Assembly: GCA_964558665.1 (NCBI GenBank)
Contig: CAZLFA010000002.1
Location: forward strand, 1-64,000
Length of the DNA: 64,000 nt
Reading direction: 5' to 3'
Source: CAZLFA01 sp964558665
Lineage (GTDB): Bacteria > Desulfobacterota > Syntrophia > Syntrophales > PHBD01
The position numbers and the translations under genes are program-made. The notes below the pieces were generated by a model. That model was not told where the DNA came from. It was given only the letters and a program-made list of their open reading frames with translations, and did no database searches. How positions within the stretch are numbered: position 1 is the first letter of the stretch; the number at the start of each line of letters is the position of its first letter. Positions 1 through 7,687 of this stretch are shown piece by piece.

Positions 1-31
1 GAGGTATCTGACCACCTTTTCTGACTAACTG

Positions 32-166
32 TCAACTCAAGTCCGTCTTCTCACAGCTTATATCTGAATCCTCCGCAGGACCGATTATTTTCTCGACTTC
101 TTCTTTTGTCATGCCGAATCTCAATTTACCAACTCCGACATATGGCTGAATATCAAACTGGTCTAT
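32..166 (-). pseudogene. Truncated second copy of the immunity-like gene
   Basis: Reading the minus strand from 166 gives about 44 residues beginning IIDQFDIQPYVGVGKLRFGM and ending at a TGA at 32-34. They align almost residue for residue with the N-terminus of the intact 160-aa immunity-like protein encoded just upstream (MDQFDIQPYVGVGLLKFGM). The codon matching the start ATG is ATA and no ribosome-binding site is evident. The remnant stops after the conserved EEVEKI-IG segment. It begins 3 bp after the stop of the intact gene, so it is a tandem duplicate that has lost its start codon and its C-terminal two thirds. Tandem immunity genes are common in polymorphic toxin loci. Confidence 0.7.
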
Positions 167-169
167 AAT

Positions 170-652
170 TTACTTTTTACGTTTCTGGAATTTAGGTTTG
201 TATGGTTTAAGACGATCCAAATATTTGTTCATCCTTCCCTTTGCAAAGGCTGTAATATTTTTTTCTCCTGGTTCATCATCGTGCATAAAGCCACCAAGTG
301 AGATTCCCAAATTAAGTAGGATGACAATGCCTACTATTTCAAGAGGATTGCCATCTGCCTCGATCAGATATTTCATGGCTTCTTCCCCATCAATTTTAAA
401 AATATCAATATCTCCAAACTTAACGTTGGGGATGTTTGCGTACGCATACAAACTGATTTCTATAAGCTCGCGATTAGGACCGGAGTATGTCAGTTGTAAA
501 CTATTTTCTTCCCGAAATTCCTCTATTTCATTTGAACTTATATTTTCCTCAGAATCATCTGACTGCCCAAGTATTTTTTCCACTTCTTCCCTTTTCATTC
601 CAAATTTCAACAACCCGACTCCGACATATGGCTGAATATCAAACTGATCCAT
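170..652 (-). CDS. Probable immunity protein of the adjacent SHH nuclease toxin
   Basis: A 160-aa acidic-to-mixed protein with a basic C-terminal tail and no signal peptide or membrane segment. The N-terminal pattern (Q-P-Y-V-G-V-G-x-x-K-F-G-M-x-x-E-E-V-x-x-I-L-G) is a common opening of small proteins that sit downstream of polymorphic toxins. The gene lies 15 bp downstream of the toxin gene on the same strand, and a degenerate tandem copy follows it. From this context I infer a cytoplasmic immunity protein that binds the toxin nuclease domain. I cannot name the exact immunity family. ATG at 652 is preceded by an A/G-rich stretch (AAAGGAG). Confidence 0.65.
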   Translation of the reverse strand: MDQFDIQPYVGVGLLKFGMKREEVEKILGQSDDSEENISSNEIEEFREENSLQLTYSGPNRELIEISLYAYANIPNVKFGDIDIFKIDGEEAMKYLIEADGNPLEIVGIVILLNLGISLGGFMHDDEPGEKNITAFAKGRMNKYLDRLKPYKPKFQKRKK

Positions 653-667
653 AATGTATTCTCCTTT

Positions 668-1579
668 CTATTTCAGCAGGCCGTTCTTTTTCAGGCAATG
701 GAAATACGCCGCCATCTCCCTTATCGCTTCTGTATATTTCTTGGGTTTACCGGTTTTCTTCGCAACTCGACGAACATCTTTTACCTCAATCCTCATCGCT
801 TCTGCCCATTTACCTTCTTTAATCAATCCCTCAAGTTTATCCCTATAATCAATGCTTTTTGTTTTAGATCCATTGCTCATGGTTATACCATGATCACTCG
901 GTTCCATCTGAATAGCCGGCCCATCGTCTTTTCCTAATGGACTTGTTGCTTTTGCGGGCATATGATGGGAATCTAACCCATCGTTTAGAGGTTTGTTAGT
1001 CCCGCTGTGTGCCCCGCCGCGATATTTACCTTTGCCGTTACCCTTCTTGAGATGATCGCATGGTCCCTTAGCTTTCCCTTTAACATGTACTCCTCTGGCT
1101 CTTTTTCTTGCTGCCTTGGACTTTTCGGCCGCCTTGATTGCAGACAGCGCCTTCTTTCCCTTCGAGGCAATCTTGCCGACAGGGATCACATCGATGATAT
1201 TCGTCGGCAGAAAGACTTCTTTAATCGCATAGGCCAGAGCCAGGCCGGCCGAAACCACAGAATTGCCCCACGAAGCGGTTGTGGCCTTGTCCAGCACTTT
1301 ATCAATGCTGCCGGAAAGCTTCTGGAGGGCCTCGATGTCGCCTTTGGCCAGCAGCTTCTCTGCCTTTGCGGCCCACTTCGAAATCTTATACAAGGGAAAG
1401 TTCTTTTTTGTATCTTCAATAGCATTACTTAATTTGTCAAATATTTTCCGGCCTGCTTCGGTTTGAGGCTGCGAATCCCTCGGGGAGTTGTGCGCTAAAC
1501 CGCCTCCCGTATTTCCCTTCGGGGCGCATCCGGACGTGTCGATAATCGTCCCGATGGTATTCATACGTTTCTTGCTCAT
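668..1579 (-). CDS. Polymorphic toxin with C-terminal SHH-type HNH nuclease domain
   Basis: 303 aa. Residues 1-25 (MNTIGTIID then a Gly-rich NTGGG) look like the very end of a DUF4150 PAAR-like domain, not a free N-terminus. Residues 45-150 are helical and partly hydrophobic, and about 150-185 is a basic linker. Residues about 190-303 carry the toxin signature DSHHMPAKATSPL, DGPAIQM and DHG, followed by two conserved helices, as in the Tox-SHH family of HNH/endonuclease VII fold nucleases. The two histidines of SHH and the later DHG histidine would form the metal site. Such domains are T6SS or Rhs/PAAR-linked DNases. The natural N-terminal delivery domain sits upstream as a frameshifted fragment, so this ORF may be a 5'-truncated remnant. 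No T6SS genes are in the window. Confidence 0.75.
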   Translation of the reverse strand: MSKKRMNTIGTIIDTSGCAPKGNTGGGLAHNSPRDSQPQTEAGRKIFDKLSNAIEDTKKNFPLYKISKWAAKAEKLLAKGDIEALQKLSGSIDKVLDKATTASWGNSVVSAGLALAYAIKEVFLPTNIIDVIPVGKIASKGKKALSAIKAAEKSKAARKRARGVHVKGKAKGPCDHLKKGNGKGKYRGGAHSGTNKPLNDGLDSHHMPAKATSPLGKDDGPAIQMEPSDHGITMSNGSKTKSIDYRDKLEGLIKEGKWAEAMRIEVKDVRRVAKKTGKPKKYTEAIREMAAYFHCLKKNGLLK

Positions 1580-1608
1580 TGGTTATACGTTATCGCTCCC
1601 TGCTTGTT

Positions 1609-1855
1609 TCAGGCATTATTCATCTCGCATCTGTCGCCGTGACGCATGACAGGTCTTTTATTGACGAGGAAATTGGCGCTGCCCTCTATCATCTCAACGA
1701 TGGCACGGTTCGTCGCGGCTTCACACCACCGGCTGTTCCCGGCTCATCGCCCGTAACTCTGGCACCGTATTGCCCACCGCTGTCATGCACACATCGGGAG
1801 TCGTGCAGACGGCGATGAAATTCCCGCTCTTGCTGGACCCTTCCTTATTTGCCAT
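1609..1855 (-). pseudogene. Frameshifted DUF4150 (PAAR-like) delivery domain
   Basis: ATG at 1855 follows a good ribosome-binding site (GAAGGAG) and encodes MANKEGSSKSG, then IAVCTTPDVCMTAVGNTVP, the typical opening of DUF4150/PAAR-like spike-tip proteins. The frame then breaks. The motif RVTGDEPGTAGGVK is found in the +1 frame with a stretch missing before it. After a second shift the terminal motif RPVMRHGDRCEMNNA appears in the first frame, ending at TGA 1609-1611. The domain pieces are therefore in order but split by a deletion and two frame changes. The toxin ORF starts 30 bp downstream with residues (MNTIGTIID) that normally complete this domain, so both were probably once one PAAR-toxin gene. 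Confidence 0.75.
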
Positions 1856-2296
1856 CTGTCTTCTCCTTCGGCATTTCTTGCACTGTCCTGACGCAAGATC
1901 ATCCGCGCTTCCAGCTTTCTTGTTCGGGTTCGTGCAAAGTTAGTCATTTGGTTGCTTCCCTTTAATGAACAGCAAAGAAGATGTCAATCAAAAACGTGTG
2001 CAAGTATAAGAATATACAGGTAAAATGTCCTGCTATTGTATTGAATTTGTCCGCAACTTTCTGTTGGTTTTTATCAGATATTTTGATTAATTTCTTTTTT
2101 TGCGAGGGCAGTGCCTTGTTGAGATCGGACTCAAAAACAATTGCGTCTCAGGTGTGGAAAATGACAAGGGGGGGTATTACTGCATAGTCCCTTTGCAAAG
2201 GGGGGAGGCATTATTGCGTGGAGGCGTACTGTGCCATACAGGTAATTGTGCAGATCGACACAGCCGGTGCGGAAAAAAATCATTTCCGGGCGGAAA
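1856..2296. other. Intergenic region without a supported gene
   Basis: About 440 bp between the toxin cassette and the peptidase gene. On the minus strand the 100 bp next to the DUF4150 start could be the tail of a lost upstream gene, but no family motif is visible. The part around 2160-2260 contains G/C-run palindromes (CCCTTTGCAAAGGGGGG type) and no convincing ORF with a ribosome-binding site on either strand. Confidence 0.5.
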
Positions 2297-2674
2297 CTAC
2301 CCATATCCCAGTTCGTGAAGCGTCGCTTCATCCATACCGATGAAATGGGCAATCTCATGCACGACGGTGATCTCGATCTGTTCTTCGAGCTCTTCCTTTG
2401 TGTCGCATATCTCTTCGAGCGGTTCCTGAAAGATGAAGATTGTGTCCGGATAGAGGGGAGGGTAGGTTTCCGACCTTTCCGTAAGCGATGCTCCCGTGTA
2501 GAGGCCGAGGGGGCTGTCGCCGGGAGGGATTCCCATCTGCCTGAGCATTTCGCGGGACGGACGCTTCCTGACGGAGATCAGGACGTTTTCCATATGCTCC
2601 CTGATCTCCGCCGGTATCCTTTTGACGGCGCGTCGCACGACACGGTCGAATTCCTGCTCACTGAGCCTGATCAT
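2297..2674 (-). CDS. Metallopeptidase family protein (zincin-like, HExxH)
   Basis: 125 aa from ATG 2674 (MIRLSEQEFD). A longer frame exists upstream but runs through an intergenic repeat, so the internal start is preferred. The C-terminus has the zincin signature HEIAHFIGMDEATLHELGYG, in which HExxH and the downstream acidic/His residues bind zinc. An earlier acidic stretch (CDTKEELEEQIEITVV) is typical of this compact family of about 120 aa (possibly PF06262, quoted from memory), which is widespread and lacks a proven substrate. It is cytoplasmic, with no signal peptide. It is followed on the same strand by the unrelated toxin cassette, and no operon partner is evident. Confidence 0.85.
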   Translation of the reverse strand: MIRLSEQEFDRVVRRAVKRIPAEIREHMENVLISVRKRPSREMLRQMGIPPGDSPLGLYTGASLTERSETYPPLYPDTIFIFQEPLEEICDTKEELEEQIEITVVHEIAHFIGMDEATLHELGYG

Positions 2675-2737
2675 AAAAAGTAAAAGCTTATTGCTTTTAA
2701 GAAATTGTAAAAAGGCATTGAAACTAAAATTGAGAAC

Positions 2738-2858
2738 GGCTTCGCAAAAAGTTCCGCAGGCAAGACGTGCACATCCCGAGGAGTGAGGCGTACTTTTCAG
2801 CGTACGCCGCAAAGAAGAGGGATGCAGCACAACGAAGCATCCGGACTTTTTCCGAAGT
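2738..2858. repeat. Long palindromic intergenic repeat
   Basis: The ends are imperfect inverted repeats (GGCTTCGCAAAAAGTTCCG against CGGACTTTTTCCGAAGTC). Inside are nested inverted arms (TGCACATCCC / GGGATGCA and GGCGTAC-TTTTCA-GCGTACGCC). The whole element of about 120 bp can fold into one cruciform or hairpin and encodes nothing. I recall very similar elements (with GAGGCGTACTTT) in deltaproteobacterial genomes. A related GAGGCGTACTTT core appears at about 47.95 kb on the minus strand. Confidence 0.75.
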
Positions 2859-2863
2859 CGACA

Positions 2864-3160
2864 CTATTTCATGAACATTGGTGGTACTTTTGCCGGATAA
2901 ACATCAATCTTCTGCCAAACATTGCCGACAACATAGGGCTCCGCCTTCAGCCAGGCATCCAGTTCCGCACGGGAAGGAAATTCCATGGCCATCACCGAGC
3001 CGATCATTTTCTCCTGATCGTCCAGTATGGCGATTCCGTAGAGTACTATTCCTTCTTCTTTCATCCTTACAACACCGGCAAGATGCGCCTCACGCACCGC
3101 CATCCTGCGTTCCGTCGCCTTCTCGTCCTTACCGTCATAGCCGATAACAAGAAACTGCAT
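2864..3160 (-). CDS. YciI family protein
   Basis: 98 aa, a single YCII-related domain (dimeric alpha+beta barrel). Features seen are the N-terminal strand MQFLVIGYD, a conserved R and H in the first helix (VREAHLAGV), the strand pair GIVLYGIAILDDQEKMIGSVMAM, and the C-terminal PYVVGNVWQKIDVYP, in which family members end with a strand carrying the W/Y-x-x-I-x-V-x-P pattern. YciI proteins are small cytoplasmic proteins with a putative His-Asp catalytic pair and mostly unknown substrates. The gene ends close to the palindromic repeat and is about 70 bp from the end of the upstream acyl-CoA synthetase gene, so it may be co-transcribed with it. Confidence 0.85.
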   Translation of the reverse strand: MQFLVIGYDGKDEKATERRMAVREAHLAGVVRMKEEGIVLYGIAILDDQEKMIGSVMAMEFPSRAELDAWLKAEPYVVGNVWQKIDVYPAKVPPMFMK

Positions 3161-3232
3161 GGTCTCCTCCGTATAAAAAAAATGGCAGGGGCAGTTGATC
3201 TGAATTCTTCACTGCCCCGGCCTTGTTATATA

Positions 3233-5254
3233 TTATCTGGTGTAGATGCGGTAGTCCGCAACCGACAGCCCCTTTTCGTACAGCATTACGGGGTTCAGGT
3301 CGATCTGGTCGATCTCCGGATGATCCTTGACCAGCTTTGCCACTGCCTTCATGAGATCGATGAGCGACTTTTCATCCTTCGGCTTCTGGCCGCGGATGCC
3401 TGCGATCAGCGGATATCCCTTGATGGAGCGGATCATCTGTTTAAGCTCCTTCTCGGATGCCGGAAGCAGACAGAACTGCACGTCCTTGTAAATCTCTGTG
3501 AAGATGCCGCCCAGTCCGAACATCAGAGCGGGTCCGTACTGCGGGTCTTTGATCACCCCGAGGATGACTTCCATGCCGCCCGGTTTTGCCATAGGCGATA
3601 TGGTTACGCCGTCTATCTTCGCCTTGGGCGCATACTTCTTTACGCTTTTAAGAATGGCCGCGTATGCGTCGCGCACCTCCTGCTGCTTTGCCAGGTTGAG
3701 TTTGACGCCTCCCGCATCGGTCTTGTGAGAGACATCGGCTGAGGCAATTTTCAGCGCCACGGGCCTGGCGTATTTCTTTGCCAATGCCGCAGCCTCCGAT
3801 GCAGAAGCCGCAAGCTTAGCATCAAGCACCGGCACCTTATACTGTTTCAGCATGGCAACTGTCTGTTTCGCCGGCAACAGATTCAGGGCGGTGCCGGCAT
3901 GGGCTTCTTTTTTCTCTTTTTTCGGACGTTCCGCATCGAAGCGGACAAGCTGGTAAAGCGCCCTGATTCCCCGCTCCGGAGTCGGATAAACGGGAATGCC
4001 CTTCCTGTGCATGATCTTTACCTCTTCGCGTTCCACATCGGCCCCGCCGCAGAATACAACCAGTTCACCTTTGCCGGTGACGATATCGGAGGCGCCATGG
4101 ATGGGGTCGCCGAAGATGACGACGCTGGTGTCGAAGTCCGATTTTGCTTCGGCGATGACTTTAGCATAAAGGCTCGGGTCGGAGATGGCGTCGCCGGTGA
4201 GATCGATGGGATTGCTGACGCCGCAATGAGCGGGCAGAAACGCGCGCAGACGACCCATGAGCTCCTTGCCCGGCGCCGGGTTTTCAAAGCCGAGTTTCTC
4301 CGATTCATCGATGGCGAGGATCGCCGCACCGCCGGAACTGGAGATGTTCAGCAGCCGTTTGCCTTTCGGCTTTTCCATGTAGGCCAGGGCCTTGGCGAAG
4401 TCGTACAGCTCTTCCAGATTGTCGGCACGATGCACCTTGTACTTGTTGAATATCGCCTCGTAGATCGCGTCGCTTCCTGCCATGGACTTGGTATGGCTTT
4501 CCGCCGCCACGCGTCCCCTTGGTGTCCGCCCCGATTTCAGGATGACAACGGGTTTATCCGCCTTGGCAATGGCGTCGAGAAAAACCGCCGGCCTTTTCAC
4601 GCCTTCGATATAGAGGGCGATGACCCTGGTATTGGGGTCGGTGTTGAAATATCTTATACAGTCGGATTCGTCCACGTCGGCCCTGTTGCCCAGGCTTACA
4701 AACACACTGAAGCCTATCTGGTCCTGATCAGCCCAGTCGATGAGAGCAGCGCCCACGGTGCCGCTCTGAGATATGAAGGCAATCTTTCCCTTTGTTGTGA
4801 TCAAAGGCCAGGACGCACAGAGATTGCCGAAGGGGTGGTTGACCCCCTGGCAGTTGGGGCCGATCAGGCGGACTCCGTATTTTGCGGCCGTCGCCGCCAG
4901 TTCCTGCTGAAGTATTTCGCCGTCATGACCCGCCTCGGCGAATCCGCCGGTGACGATGACCGCCGCTTTAATTCCCATTTTACCGCACTCTTCGATAGCA
5001 CCTACCACCATCCGGGATGGTATGACGACCACCGCCAGGTCGGCGGGGGAGGGCAGGGAGCTGATGTCCTTATAGACGGTCAGATCCAGAATCTTATCCG
5101 CTTTGGGGTTCATCGGATAGATCGGTCCCGTGAAACCGGCTTGAATCAGGTTGTACAGGATGTCATAGCCCAGCTTTCCGGGAGCTGATGAGGCGCCAAT
5201 CATGGCAACGCTTTTGGGTTTAAAAACGGCATCCAGACTGTTCTTTGATTCCAT
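3233..5254 (-). CDS. Acetate/acyl-CoA ligase (ADP-forming), fused alpha and beta subunits
   Basis: 673 aa from ATG 5254, which has a strong ribosome-binding site (GGAGGAG) 5-9 bp upstream. Domain order: CoA-binding Rossmann domain (residues about 8-105, VAMIGASSAPGKLG), succinyl-CoA synthetase-like flavodoxin domain (about 120-270, with the phospho-acceptor histidine in ESHTKSMAG near residue 254), second ligase-CoA domain (about 290-430, SSSGGAAI), and ATP-grasp beta domain (about 455-673, PVALKIASADVSHKTDAGGVKLN, GLGGIFTEI). This is the nucleoside-diphosphate-forming synthetase architecture that interconverts acyl-CoA + ADP + Pi with acid + ATP + CoA. In fermenters and syntrophs it conserves energy from acyl-CoA. 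Length is usual for the fused form (about 690 aa). Confidence 0.9.
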   Translation of the reverse strand: MESKNSLDAVFKPKSVAMIGASSAPGKLGYDILYNLIQAGFTGPIYPMNPKADKILDLTVYKDISSLPSPADLAVVVIPSRMVVGAIEECGKMGIKAAVIVTGGFAEAGHDGEILQQELAATAAKYGVRLIGPNCQGVNHPFGNLCASWPLITTKGKIAFISQSGTVGAALIDWADQDQIGFSVFVSLGNRADVDESDCIRYFNTDPNTRVIALYIEGVKRPAVFLDAIAKADKPVVILKSGRTPRGRVAAESHTKSMAGSDAIYEAIFNKYKVHRADNLEELYDFAKALAYMEKPKGKRLLNISSSGGAAILAIDESEKLGFENPAPGKELMGRLRAFLPAHCGVSNPIDLTGDAISDPSLYAKVIAEAKSDFDTSVVIFGDPIHGASDIVTGKGELVVFCGGADVEREEVKIMHRKGIPVYPTPERGIRALYQLVRFDAERPKKEKKEAHAGTALNLLPAKQTVAMLKQYKVPVLDAKLAASASEAAALAKKYARPVALKIASADVSHKTDAGGVKLNLAKQQEVRDAYAAILKSVKKYAPKAKIDGVTISPMAKPGGMEVILGVIKDPQYGPALMFGLGGIFTEIYKDVQFCLLPASEKELKQMIRSIKGYPLIAGIRGQKPKDEKSLIDLMKAVAKLVKDHPEIDQIDLNPVMLYEKGLSVADYRIYTR

Positions 5255-5414
5255 ATCTCCTCCTTTTTTTGGGTTGTGGCGGGGTGAAAAAATGATCGGA
5301 TTGGTTGAAAGCTTTAAATCTTTATCACAGCCGGGAAGCATTTTCTATAACTAAGTTTGTGCTGTGACGAATGGTATTGTGATTGGACGTAACGATACAT
5401 TCTACGGTCTGCTT

Positions 5415-5504
5415 GTCATCGTCCGGCCTGACCGGACGATCCGGTATTTGCTGGATTCCCCGATCAAAACCTGTCCCCGACTTGATCTGGGATCGGGAAA
5501 TGAC
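5415..5504. repeat. REP-like palindromic intergenic repeat
   Basis: The segment begins GTCATCGTCCGGCCTGACCG and ends GGGATCGGGAAATGAC, with internal complementary blocks (CCGGCCTGACCGG, CTGGATTCCCCGATC / GATCTGGGATCGGG). It is of the GTCAT...ATGAC class of extragenic palindromes found in many proteobacteria. It lies between divergent genes and encodes nothing supported. Confidence 0.6.
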
Positions 5505-5615
5505 CTTGTGGTGCCCTGATATGTTGCTATGTGTGATAACTTCTCCTTGCCATGCTGTTTACTGTTTATTATATTGATGTTGTCGAAAAGTCATGAAGCC
5601 CACGAGGAACTGACA

Positions 5616-6515
5616 ATGAGAATAAGAGAGGCGGGATGGGTTACCGACGGCCTCTGGTATCTGGGACGCGAGGAGACGGGGATTTATCTCCTGGAAGGGC
5701 GTGACAGGTCGATAGTCATCAGCGGCGGGATGTGCTACATCATCCATGACGTTCTCGAACAGATGCAGCGCTTCGGTATCGATATGGACAGGATCGAGAC
5801 AATACTCATCCTGCATGCCCATTTTGACCACCTCGGCGTCGTTCCCTTTCTCAAGAGGACGCGGCCGCGAATGGGGGTTCTCGCTTCTGCCCGTGCCTGG
5901 GAGATTCTGAAGATGCCGAAGGCAGTCGAGACGATCAACTCCTTCAGCCGGATAGTAACGGAGAAGATGGGATTTTCCGCAGTCGTCTCTCCTTATGATA
6001 TTTACTGGCGCAGCGATGTTTCGGGGATTACGGTTCAGGAGGGCGACCTGATCGATCTTGGCGGTCTGAGCTTAAACATCATCGAGACCCCGGGGCATTC
6101 ATCCTGTTCGATATCGGCATATGTGCCGGAGATAAAGGCTCTGTTCGCCTCGGACGGCGGGGGCATTCCCTACAAGGAGATGATCATCCCGCTGGGCAAC
6201 TCGAATTTCACACAGTTCCAGAGCAGCCTGGAAAAGCTGAGGCCTCTTGAAGTGGACTACCTGTGTGCCGACCACTACGGCTATGTTACCGGCGATGAAG
6301 CAGGCGAATTCATAGGCAGGGCGGTCGGGGAAGCGGCGCGTCTGCGGGCGATGATGGAGGATGCGTACAGAAAATCCGGCAGTGTGGACACCGCAGTGAA
6401 AGAACTGGTCGGCAGGATTTATGCCGAGAACCCCGACTACTTCATGTCTCAGGAGATCACGGAAGGCATATTCCGGCAGATGATCAGACACATCGCCGGA
6501 GTTGCCGGCGCGTAG
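5616..6515 (+). CDS. MBL-fold metallohydrolase
   Basis: 299 aa from ATG 5616, with GAGG 8 bp upstream; an in-frame extension to 5529 lacks a ribosome-binding site. The metallo-beta-lactamase metal ligands are all present in order: HAHFDH (residues about 68-73), the TPGHS histidine, the aspartate in ASDGGG, and a final histidine in CADHYG. The C-terminal 60 residues are helical. Substrate cannot be read from the sequence; the family includes glyoxalase II, persulfide dioxygenases and lactonases. It is cytoplasmic, with no signal peptide. The YeeE/YedE transporter pair starts 90 bp downstream on the same strand, which weakly favours a sulfur- or selenium-related role. Confidence 0.85.
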   Translation: MRIREAGWVTDGLWYLGREETGIYLLEGRDRSIVISGGMCYIIHDVLEQMQRFGIDMDRIETILILHAHFDHLGVVPFLKRTRPRMGVLASARAWEILKMPKAVETINSFSRIVTEKMGFSAVVSPYDIYWRSDVSGITVQEGDLIDLGGLSLNIIETPGHSSCSISAYVPEIKALFASDGGGIPYKEMIIPLGNSNFTQFQSSLEKLRPLEVDYLCADHYGYVTGDEAGEFIGRAVGEAARLRAMMEDAYRKSGSVDTAVKELVGRIYAENPDYFMSQEITEGIFRQMIRHIAGVAGA

Positions 6516-6605
6516 GAGACGAACCGGGTAAAAGTTATTTTCCGGATGAGAGCTTTTGCCTGAAATCGGAGCATACAAACCAATTTTTCAAGGAGGTGAA
6601 CCCAT

Positions 6606-7118
6606 ATGGACTGGCTTAAAAAGGAATCATGGTCTCCCTATGTCGGGGGAGCCATCATCGGCGTTCTGAGCTGGATCGCGTTTCTTACTGTAGCTCCCCT
6701 GGGGGCTTCGACATCCTATGTGAGGACGTCGGGAATGATAGAGAAGATCTTCGCAGCCGACTATGTGAAGAGTCTGGCCTATTACGCAAAAGACAAGCCT
6801 GTTATCGACTGGCAGTGGGTATTCGTCGTCGGAGTCCTCATCGGAGCCTATCTGTCGGCAAGGATTTCCGGGACGCTGGCCAAGAGGTTTGTCCCTGTGA
6901 TGTGGGAGGAGAGGTTCGGCGGCAATCGCCTGAAGCGCTGGCTGTTTGCCTTTTTCGGCGGGGTCGTTCTCATGTTCGGCGCACGCATGGCGGATGGCTG
7001 ACCGCTGGGGCACGGGGTCAGTGGGACCCTGCAGCTAGCTCTCAGCAGTTGGGTGACTGTTCCGGTAATGATCTGTACGGGCATTGCTACCGCCCTGATC
7101 CTTTATAGAAGGAGGTGA
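6606..7118 (+). CDS. YeeE/YedE family transporter half, predicted selenoprotein (UGA = Sec132)
   Basis: 170 aa if the in-frame TGA at 6999-7001 is decoded as selenocysteine; a conventional reading stops after 131 aa at ARMADG. Beyond the TGA the same frame continues with PLGHGVSGTLQLALSSW, a last membrane helix and LYRRR up to TGA 7116-7118. This is exactly the conserved C-terminal part of the YeeE/YedE (DUF395) fold, where the family has ADGC-x-x-GHG-x-SG. The Sec thus replaces the conserved pore-facing cysteine that handles thiosulfate or other chalcogen substrates in YeeE. Four membrane segments are visible (about 12-32, 66-88, 108-128, 145-165). Its ribosome-binding site is AAGGAGGTGAA. 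A SECIS-like hairpin follows the UGA. Its own stop overlaps the ribosome-binding site of the next gene, so the two halves are made together. Confidence 0.85.
7002..7035 (+). promoter_or_regulatory. Bacterial SECIS hairpin just after the UGA codon
   Basis: A 7-bp stem, CGGGGTC (7013-7019) with GACCCTG (7025-7031), closes a 5-nt loop AGTGG. A second short stem, GCTG (7004-7007) with CAGC (7032-7035), lies below a 5-nt bulge. The loop starts 18 nt after the UGA and has G then U at its 2nd and 3rd positions. This meets the known bacterial SECIS rule (small apical loop with an early G, about 16-37 nt from the UGA), as needed for SelB-Sec-tRNA recruitment. Confidence 0.7.
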
Positions 7119-7122
7119 AACC

Positions 7123-7686
7123 ATGGCACCTTTTATCACGGATCCAAGTGCAAAACTATTGATGGGTCTTGTACTGGGAATCATCTTCGGATTCGCCATT
7201 CAGAAAAGCAGGATGACGCGCTACGAGACAATCGTCGGATTTCTCAGGTTGAAGGATTTAACAATGCTGAAGGTCTTGCTTTCAGCAATCGTCGTGGGGA
7301 TGATCGGCATCTATGTTTTCACGGACATCGGCATTCTCAAGTTGAGCCCCAAATCGGCCGATCTGGCTGCCAATATCCTGGGGGGGGTGATTTTCGGCGT
7401 CGGCTTTGCCGTTGCGGGTTACTGCCCTACGACAGGCATGGGGGCAATCGCGGAGGGACGCTACGATGCCCTGCTTGGTGCGATTCCGGGAATGCTTGTC
7501 GGTGCAGCCTTGTACGCCGAAGCATACACCTATCTTAAAGACGGTCTCCTCAAGACCTGGTCATTCGGCAAGGTGACGATCCCGCAGATGCTCGGCTGCG
7601 GTTCGCCCTATCACTGGATAATCATATTTTTTGTGTGCGGCGGAATAATACTTTTCCTGAGATCGCTGGAGAAGAGAGGGATTTAA
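7123..7686 (+). CDS. YeeE/YedE family transporter, second half
   Basis: 187 aa, integral membrane with about five hydrophobic helices. It carries the second copy of the family hallmark as AGYCPTTGMGA, here with an ordinary cysteine (TGC), and an ALLGAIPGMLVGAALYAE helix. Together with the preceding gene it reconstitutes the pseudo-two-fold YeeE/YedE (DUF395) inner-membrane importer for thiosulfate or related sulfur/selenium species. Two-gene split versions are common in anaerobes. The ribosome-binding site GGAGGTGAAACC overlaps the upstream stop codon, implying translational coupling. The gene ends 1 bp before the convergent SagB-type gene. Confidence 0.85.
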   Translation: MAPFITDPSAKLLMGLVLGIIFGFAIQKSRMTRYETIVGFLRLKDLTMLKVLLSAIVVGMIGIYVFTDIGILKLSPKSADLAANILGGVIFGVGFAVAGYCPTTGMGAIAEGRYDALLGAIPGMLVGAALYAEAYTYLKDGLLKTWSFGKVTIPQMLGCGSPYHWIIIFFVCGGIILFLRSLEKRGI

Positions 7687-7687
7687 G

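Noticed and set aside
2783..3742. Plus-strand frame of 319 codons
   Set aside because: It crosses the YciI gene and the end of the acyl-CoA synthetase in antisense; no motif.
3899..5188. Plus-strand frame of 429 codons
   Set aside because: Antisense to the acyl-CoA synthetase, whose motifs and ribosome-binding site are clear.
6606..7001. A complete 131-aa YeeE-like protein ending at TGA 6999
   Set aside because: The downstream frame continues the family's conserved motif and has a SECIS-type hairpin, so the TGA is better read as selenocysteine.
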